From Opitutaceae bacterium (GTDB lineage: Bacteria; Verrucomicrobiota; Verrucomicrobiia; Opitutales; Opitutaceae), in contig JAITDF010000239.1 in the NCBI GenBank assembly GCA_031282705.1, positions 1 through 16,367 on the forward strand: a stretch of DNA of 16,367 nt, given 5' to 3'. The position numbers were made by a program, and so were the translations under genes. The notes below the pieces were generated by a model. The model did no database searches. It was not told the DNA's origin and saw nothing but the letters and a program-made list of their open reading frames with translations. Positions 12,571 to 16,367 of the stretch are shown here, one piece after another (the stretch's first letter is position 1; every line of letters begins with the position of its first letter).

Positions 12571-13245
12571 TTACGAGCGGACGGTTTTGATTTGTTCGGC
12601 GAGGCGGAGTTTTTGCAGGCCCTTGAGCGTGGCGTGGACGACGGCGATGTGGTTCTTGGAGCCCATCGACTTGGTGAGGATGTTCTTGATGCCGGCGGCC
12701 TCGAGGACGGCGCGCACGGCGCCGCCGGCGATGAGGCCGGTGCCGGGCACGGCGGGGCGCAGGAGGACGCGGCCTCCGTCGTATTCGCCGTAAACTTCGT
12801 GCGGGATGGTGTCGCCCTTGATTTTCACGGGCACCATGTGCTTCTTGGCGTGCTCGGTGCCTTTGCGGATGGCCTCGGGGACTTCGTTGGCCTTGCCGTA
12901 GCCGATGCCGACGCTGCCTTTCTTGTCGCCGACGACGGCGAGGGCGGAGAAGCTGAAGCGGCGGCCGCCTTTGACGACTTTGGCGCAGCGGTTGATATAG
13001 ACGATTTTCTCGACCATGTCGGGCGCGTTGGGGTCGGCCGGGGCGGAGTCGCGGCGGTCGCGGCGGGGGCCGCCGGAGCGGCGGTCGCCTCCGCGGCGGG
13101 GCGGGCGGGTGTCGGACGGGGGCGCGGTCCTGGTGTCGGATGAATGCGCGCTCCTGGTCCCGGCGGCGGGAGCCGGCGCGGTTTCAACGGCGGCGGCGGC
13201 GGGAGTGGCGGGAGTGGTCTCGGGAGATTCGTTTTCGGTGCTCAT
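12571..13245 (-). CDS. rpsE: 30S ribosomal protein S5 with long N-terminal extension
   Basis: 224 residues (usual about 165). Residues 1 to ~75 are a Thr/Ala/Pro- then Arg/Gly/Asp-rich tract (for example PPRRGGDRRSGGPRRDRRDS). The S5 core starts at MVEKIVYINRCAKVVKGGRR (77-96), with SFSALAVVGDKKGSVGIGYG (98-117) and the C-terminal VLEAAGIKNILTKSMGSKNH region. S5 helps form the mRNA entry channel and contributes to decoding fidelity. The ATG follows AACACTCC, with no SD site. It lies 9 nt after rplR. Confidence 0.96.
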   Translation of the reverse strand: MSTENESPETTPATPAAAAVETAPAPAAGTRSAHSSDTRTAPPSDTRPPRRGGDRRSGGPRRDRRDSAPADPNAPDMVEKIVYINRCAKVVKGGRRFSFSALAVVGDKKGSVGIGYGKANEVPEAIRKGTEHAKKHMVPVKIKGDTIPHEVYGEYDGGRVLLRPAVPGTGLIAGGAVRAVLEAAGIKNILTKSMGSKNHIAVVHATLKGLQKLRLAEQIKTVRS

Positions 13246-13254
13246 GGAGTGTTT

Positions 13255-13620
13255 TTAGAATACGAGGCCGCCTTCGCGCGCGGCGTCGGCGAATGCTTTG
13301 ACTTTGCCGTGGTAGCGGGCGCCGGAGCGGTCGAAGACGACGGCGTCCAAGCCCGCGGCCCTGGCCTTGGCGGCGAAGGCTTCGCCGAGGGTTTTCGCGC
13401 CGGCGAGGTTGGCGGCGAGTTTTTTTTCGCGCAGGCCGGCGTCGAGGCTGGAGAGGAAGACGAGGGTGGTGGCGCTGTCGTCGTTGATGGCCTGGGCGTA
13501 GATGTGCTTGGAGGTGAAGCGCACGGCGAGGCGGGGGCGCGCGGCGGTGCCTTTGACTTTTTTGCGGATTCTCCAGCGGCGTTTCTGGAGCAGCTCGGCT
13601 TTGGTGCTGGTTTTGCTCAT
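13255..13620 (-). CDS. rplR: 50S ribosomal protein L18
   Basis: 121 residues, normal length. The N-terminal basic helix is KAELLQKRRWRIRKKVKGTA, followed by RPRLAVRFTSKHIYAQAIND (28-47) and the C-terminal KAFADAAREGGLVF typical of L18. It binds 5S rRNA together with L5, which is encoded at the start of this cluster. It lies between rplF (29 nt) and rpsE (9 nt) in the usual spc order. The start follows ATTTCAAA, with no SD site. Confidence 0.97.
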   Translation of the reverse strand: MSKTSTKAELLQKRRWRIRKKVKGTAARPRLAVRFTSKHIYAQAINDDSATTLVFLSSLDAGLREKKLAANLAGAKTLGEAFAAKARAAGLDAVVFDRSGARYHGKVKAFADAAREGGLVF

Positions 13621-13649
13621 TTTGAAATAATGGGTGCGGCGGGTTGGTG

Positions 13650-14186
13650 TTAGGCGACGGTTTTGCCTTCCTTGCGGCGGACGCGCTCGCCGACGATGCG
13701 GACGCCCTTGCCCTTGTAGGGTTCCGGCGGGTAGAAGGCGCGGATGTTGGCGGTGACGGCGCCGACGAGTTGCTTGTCGCAGCCTTCGACCTTCAGCTTG
13801 GTCTGGTCGGTGACGGTGACTTTGATGCCTTCGGGGATGTCGAAGAGCACCGGGTGCGAGTAGCCGAGCGCGAGGTCGAGCTGCCTGCCCTTGAGGGCGG
13901 CCTTGAAGCCGACGCCCTGGATTTCCAATTCCTTGGAAAAGCCTTCGGTGACGCCTTTCACCATGCCGTTCACGATGGAGCGGGCGGTGCCGAACATGGC
14001 GCGGGAGAAGCGGGTGGCCTCGGCGGCGGCGAAGACGACTTTGCCGCCGTCCAGCTTGATGGTGACGGCGGGGTCGAAGGTTTTGGAGACTTTGCCCTTG
14101 GGGCCTTCGACATTCACGGTGTGGTCCTTGATGTCGATTTTGACCTTTGGGGGGATGGTGACGGGAACTTTGCCGATGCGTGACAT
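13650..14186 (-). CDS. rplF: 50S ribosomal protein L6
   Basis: 178 residues from ATG 14186 (MSRIGKVPVTIPPKVKIDIK), standard length. It has two L6 repeats: the N-terminal domain to about 82, then a C-terminal domain containing GYSHPVLFDIPEGIKVTV and the final motif PPEPYKGKGVRIVGERVRRK, preceding EGKTVA. L6 binds 23S rRNA near the sarcin-ricin loop. The longer open frame up to 14639 overlaps rpsH and is shadow. The start follows CACACACC; a GGAGG occurs 18 nt upstream, too far for ordinary use. Confidence 0.97.
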   Translation of the reverse strand: MSRIGKVPVTIPPKVKIDIKDHTVNVEGPKGKVSKTFDPAVTIKLDGGKVVFAAAEATRFSRAMFGTARSIVNGMVKGVTEGFSKELEIQGVGFKAALKGRQLDLALGYSHPVLFDIPEGIKVTVTDQTKLKVEGCDKQLVGAVTANIRAFYPPEPYKGKGVRIVGERVRRKEGKTVA

Positions 14187-14212
14187 GGTGTGTGGGTGCG
14201 TGCCTCCGTGTT

Positions 14213-14605
14213 TTACCAGACGTTGCAGACGAGTTCCCCGCCGAGTTTCTGGCGGCGGCAGTCCTTGTCGGTGAGGACGCCCTTGGAGGTGGAGAGGATG
14301 GCGATGCCGAGTCCGTTGAGGACGCGGGGGATGTCGTCGTAGCCGCAATAGAGGCGGCGGCCGGGGGTGGAAATGCGCGCGAGGTTGGTCAGCGCGGGGG
14401 CGTTGTCCACATACTTCATGGTGACGACGAGGGTTTTGTGGCCCTGCTTGTCGGCACCGGCGGCGTAGCCGGTGATGTAGCCCTCGTTTTTGAGGATGGA
14501 GGCGATGGCCTCCTTGTATTTGGAGTGCGGGGAGACGCACTCGGCGAGGCCGGCCTTGGACGCGTTGCGCAGGCGGGTCAGGAAGTCGCTGATCGGATCG
14601 GTCAT
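14213..14605 (-). CDS. rpsH: 30S ribosomal protein S8
   Basis: 130 residues, standard. The start is MTDPISDFLTRLRNASKAGL, the middle has RISTPGRRLYCGYDDIPRVL (78-97), and the end is the diagnostic GLGIAILSTSKGVLTD, then GGELVCNVW. It is a primary 16S-binding protein; in E. coli it also represses the spc operon by binding mRNA near rplE. No such site was identified here. The start follows ACATCCACCC, with no SD site. Confidence 0.97.
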   Translation of the reverse strand: MTDPISDFLTRLRNASKAGLAECVSPHSKYKEAIASILKNEGYITGYAAGADKQGHKTLVVTMKYVDNAPALTNLARISTPGRRLYCGYDDIPRVLNGLGIAILSTSKGVLTDKDCRRQKLGGELVCNVW

Positions 14606-14664
14606 GGGTGGATGTTTGGTTTTGGCGCCCTCGGGTCATATCCGACCCCCGGGAGCGAAAAGGT

Positions 14665-14970
14665 TTACCAGGAGGATTTGGTGACGCCGGGAATCTTGCC
14701 GGAGAGGGCGAGTTCGCGGAAGGTGATGCGGGAGACGCCGTATTTGCGGTTGAAGGCGCGCGGGCGGCCGGAGAGGGCGCAGCGGTTGCGGATGCGCTCG
14801 GCGGCGGAGTTGCGCGGGAGCCTCTGGAGTTTTTTCTGGGCGGCGAAGAATGCGTCGTCGGTGGCGTCGGGATTCGCGAGGACGGCCTTCAACTCGGCGC
14901 GGCGGGCCTTGTATTTATCGTTGAGGCGGATGCGCTTTTTGTTGCGTTCGATGGCGGACGTTTTCGGCAT
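14665..14970 (-). CDS. rpsN: 30S ribosomal protein S14, zinc-free type
   Basis: 101 residues, the long form without the CxxC...CxxC zinc site. The N-terminal region is basic (MPKTSAIERNKKRIRLNDKY); the C-terminal motif is RIRNRCALSGRPRAFNRKYG, followed by VSRITFRELALSGKIPGVTK and SSW. It lies in the 30S head. It sits between rplE (27 nt) and rpsH (59 nt). The start follows CTTCCGCCC, with no SD site. Confidence 0.97.
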   Translation of the reverse strand: MPKTSAIERNKKRIRLNDKYKARRAELKAVLANPDATDDAFFAAQKKLQRLPRNSAAERIRNRCALSGRPRAFNRKYGVSRITFRELALSGKIPGVTKSSW

Positions 14971-14997
14971 GGGCGGAAGCGGTTGAGGGTGGGTGGG

Positions 14998-15591
14998 TCA
15001 GGCGGCCTTGGCGGCGGCGGCGGACGCGGCGGCCGTGGGTTCGGTGCGGCGGAAGGGCATGCCGAGGAGTTTGAGGAGTTCGCGGCCTTCATCGTCGGTG
15101 CGGGCGGTGGTGACGATGGAGATGTCGAGGCCCATGGATTTTTTCACGTTTTCCACGGTGATTTCGGGGAAGATGGTGAAGTCGGTGATGCCGAGGTTGT
15201 AGTTGCCCTGGCCGTCGAGTTTGGGGGAGACGCCGCGGAAGTCGCGGATGGTGGGGAGGGCGACGGCGAGGAGGCGGTGGAAAAACTCCCACATGGCGTC
15301 GCCGCGGAGGGTGACAAACGCGCCGACGACCTGGCCCTGGCGGAGTTTGAAGTTCGAGATGGCTTTCTTGGACTTGGACAGGACGGGTTTCTGGCCGGCG
15401 ATGAGGCCGAGGTCGCGGGCGATGTCGGCGATCTGGTTTTTGTCGGCGTCGGCGTCGATTCCGGTGTTGAGGGAGATTTTGGCGATTTTCGGCACCTCGT
15501 GCTTGTTCGTGTAGCCGCGGCTTTTCACGAGCGCGGGGACGACTTGCTCGGCGTAGTGCTTTTTAAGGGCGGGAGTGTGGTTGCTGCTCAT
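14998..15591 (-). CDS. rplE: 50S ribosomal protein L5, first gene of the cluster
   Basis: 197 residues from ATG 15591 (MSSNHTPALKKHYAEQVVPA). L5 landmarks: PKIAKISLNTGIDADADKNQ (35-54), GQKPVLSKSKKAISNFKLRQ (67-86), GAFVTLRGDAMWEFFHRLLA (91-110) and GNYNLGITDFTIFPEI. The C-terminus carries an Ala-rich tail (TAAASAAAAKAA) beyond the usual end. It binds 5S rRNA with L18 and contacts S13 across the subunits. In most bacteria rplX and rplN precede it; here nothing ribosomal does, so the spc cluster is interrupted. The open frame continues to 15921 but is non-coding in character. Confidence 0.96.
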   Translation of the reverse strand: MSSNHTPALKKHYAEQVVPALVKSRGYTNKHEVPKIAKISLNTGIDADADKNQIADIARDLGLIAGQKPVLSKSKKAISNFKLRQGQVVGAFVTLRGDAMWEFFHRLLAVALPTIRDFRGVSPKLDGQGNYNLGITDFTIFPEITVENVKKSMGLDISIVTTARTDDEGRELLKLLGMPFRRTEPTAAASAAAAKAA

Positions 15592-15684
15592 TTGGATGCA
15601 TGGATCGCCAGATGTTACCCCGGCGTGCTCTGAGTGGTGTGTGTGGTGTGGAATCGCTGGTTGTGGAGATGGAAAAGGTTCGAG

Positions 15685-15713
15685 ATTAAGGAAGGCAATG
15701 GGGAGGGTGGCAA
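15685..15713 (-). promoter_or_regulatory. Candidate sigma-70-type promoter for the ribosomal cluster
   Basis: On the minus strand, TTGCCA (15708-15713) and CTTAAT (15685-15690) are separated by 17 nt. This would put the transcript start roughly 85-90 nt before the rplE ATG. It is the best-spaced pair I can find upstream of rplE, but the -10 box is weak, so this is tentative. Confidence 0.25.
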
Positions 15714-15822
15714 GGTTTTTTTGAGAAGATTTTTTTGCGGGGTGCGATTCAAGGCGAGGCCGGCGATTCCGGAGCCGGGGTTGCGCGGCTCCGCCGCAGC
15801 GCGGATTTCCAAGTCTGCTTAT

Positions 15823-15844
15823 GCCGGCTTGCAACCGAGCCGGC
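15823..15844. repeat. Hairpin GCCGGCT/AGCCGGC
   Basis: Perfect 7-bp arms at 15823-15829 and 15838-15844 with an 8-nt loop. It is the first of three adjacent hairpins. Confidence 0.6.
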
Positions 15845-15876
15845 GGGGCCGGCGGTGGCGGCGGGCGGCGGTGGGC

Positions 15877-15894
15877 GGCGCGACAAGTCGCGCC
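15877..15894. repeat. Hairpin GGCGCGAC-AA-GTCGCGCC
   Basis: Perfect 8-bp arms with an AA loop. It shares the GCGACAAGTCGC core with the hairpin 25 nt further on. Confidence 0.75.
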
Positions 15895-15901
15895 GTCGAA
15901 A

Positions 15902-15919
15902 GCGGCGACAAGTCGCCGC
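15902..15919. repeat. Hairpin GCGGCGAC-AA-GTCGCCGC
   Basis: Perfect 8-bp arms with the same CGACAAGTCG core as 15877-15894 but different, compensated outer bases. Stem conservation with sequence change points to selection or generation of the hairpin itself. Confidence 0.75.
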
Positions 15920-16003
15920 ACTCCATAAAAGGCGGACGACCTAAGCGGCGGGCGATGACCAAGGGGGTGGCGGCAGGTTTGTTTTAGTCACCGGGCGCTT
16001 CGG

Positions 16004-16165
16004 TCAATCCTGTTTCCGCTCCTGCGTCGCCCGCGCCCAAATCAGAAGACCGAAAAACCCCACCACCTCCAGCAACGCCACTACCGCCGCCGCCGTGTGA
16101 TAGCCAGCCATCGCCACACAAATAGCCGGCCCGAAGAAAATTATCAAAAGATACGTCCAAGCCAT
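16004..16165 (-). CDS. Small two-TM membrane protein, hypothetical
   Basis: 53 residues, MAWTYLLIIFFGPAICVAMA at the start and a basic/polar end WARATQERKQD. There are two hydrophobic helices, about 4-20 and 25-43, joined by a short GYHTA turn. The frame is intact, with a TGA stop (16004-16006) and GC-rich third positions. No family recognised; small two-TM proteins next to phage structural genes can be holin-like, but nothing here proves that. It diverges from the plus-strand gene, with only 7 nt between the two ATGs. Confidence 0.5.
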   Translation of the reverse strand: MAWTYLLIIFFGPAICVAMAGYHTAAAVVALLEVVGFFGLLIWARATQERKQD

Positions 16166-16172
16166 TGATCCC

Positions 16173-16367
16173 ATGCCCGCAAACGAAATCTCAATTGCTC
16201 TTTATTTCAAGTCCAATGTTGCACCTATTTTGGGCGAGGCCGGGAAAAGACTGGCCAACTTCCGCGACACCCTCGCCAAAGGACAAAAGGCCGCCGCGGA
16301 CTTCAATAAAACCATCTCCAACGGCGATGTCGCCCTTCGCAAATGGGCATCCGCCGCCGGCACCTTC
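16173..16367 (+). CDS. N-terminus of a phage tail tape-measure-like protein (partial)
   Basis: An open frame of 65 codons from ATG 16173 to the window edge with no stop. The peptide begins MPANEISIALYFKSNVAPIL and continues as an amphipathic Lys/Ala-rich helix (GEAGKRLANFRDTLAKGQKA, then AADFNKTISNGD). The beta-strand start followed by a long coiled-coil-type helix resembles the N-termini of prophage tail tape-measure proteins. The identification is by style only, and only the first 65 residues are visible. There is no SD site before the ATG. If correct, a prophage or phage remnant borders the ribosomal cluster. Confidence 0.45.
   Translation, partial: MPANEISIALYFKSNVAPILGEAGKRLANFRDTLAKGQKAAADFNKTISNGDVALRKWASAAGTF

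Larger units (their letters stand above)
15592..16003. other. Non-coding region upstream of rplE with GC hairpins
   Basis: About 410 nt with no supported gene; frames on both strands are Arg/Pro/Ala shadows. It must hold the promoter/leader of the ribosomal cluster (minus strand). It also carries three perfect GC-rich hairpins listed separately, and a purine-rich T-tract stretch at 15714-15737. Confidence 0.5.

Noticed and set aside
14187..14639. Longer N-terminus for L6
   Set aside because: Overlaps rpsH entirely in a different frame; MSRIGKVPV is the family start.
15592..15921. Longer N-terminus for L5
   Set aside because: Non-coding composition (Pro/His/Arg), includes hairpin sequence; MSSNHTPALKKHY gives the usual L5 start.

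Overview
The window is dominated by one long minus-strand run of translation, transcription and secretion genes (about 15591 down to 5204). Read in its own direction it is rplE (L5), rpsN (S14), rpsH (S8), rplF (L6), rplR (L18), rpsE (S5), rplO (L15), secY, an adenylate-kinase-like pseudoenzyme, map, rpsM (S13), rpsK (S11), rpsD (S4), rpoA and rplQ (L17). This is the distal spc operon fused to the alpha operon. The gene order, high GC, Ala/Pro-rich tails on ribosomal proteins, near absence of Shine-Dalgarno sites and abundant dispersed palindromes suggest a Verrucomicrobiota bacterium, most likely Opitutaceae. That assignment is inference from style, not from a database match.

Left region (1-3422). 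The end of a transposase (ISAzo13-like) is followed by a secreted alpha/beta-hydrolase. Then comes a compact 215-bp inverted-repeat element (1376-1590) with near-perfect 23-bp ends and a 10-bp direct repeat on both sides, i.e. a MITE-like insertion. After it lie a strong 23-bp palindrome, a small ATGA-overlapping gene pair, a repeat-rich convergent gap and a lone OppB/DppB-type ABC permease without visible partners.

Island (3423-5203). A visibly AT-rich stretch holds three small minus-strand genes: a C-terminally anchored membrane protein, a small multi-TM protein and a lipoprotein. Three repeat families (A, B and C below) punctuate them. The lipoprotein gene starts only 31 nt after rplQ on the same strand and I see no terminator between them, so the island may be read through from the ribosomal operon.

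Ribosomal block (5204-15591). Expected members that are missing: rpmD between rpsE and rplO, infA and rpmJ before rpsM, and everything upstream of rplE (rplX, rplN). Several intergenic spacers hold short tandem repeats. The position normally held by adk is occupied by a protein with recognisable Adk ends but no P-loop.

Right edge (15592-16367). A gap with tandem GC-rich hairpins is followed by a short two-TM protein (minus strand) and, diverging from it, the start of a gene resembling a phage tail tape-measure protein that runs off the window.
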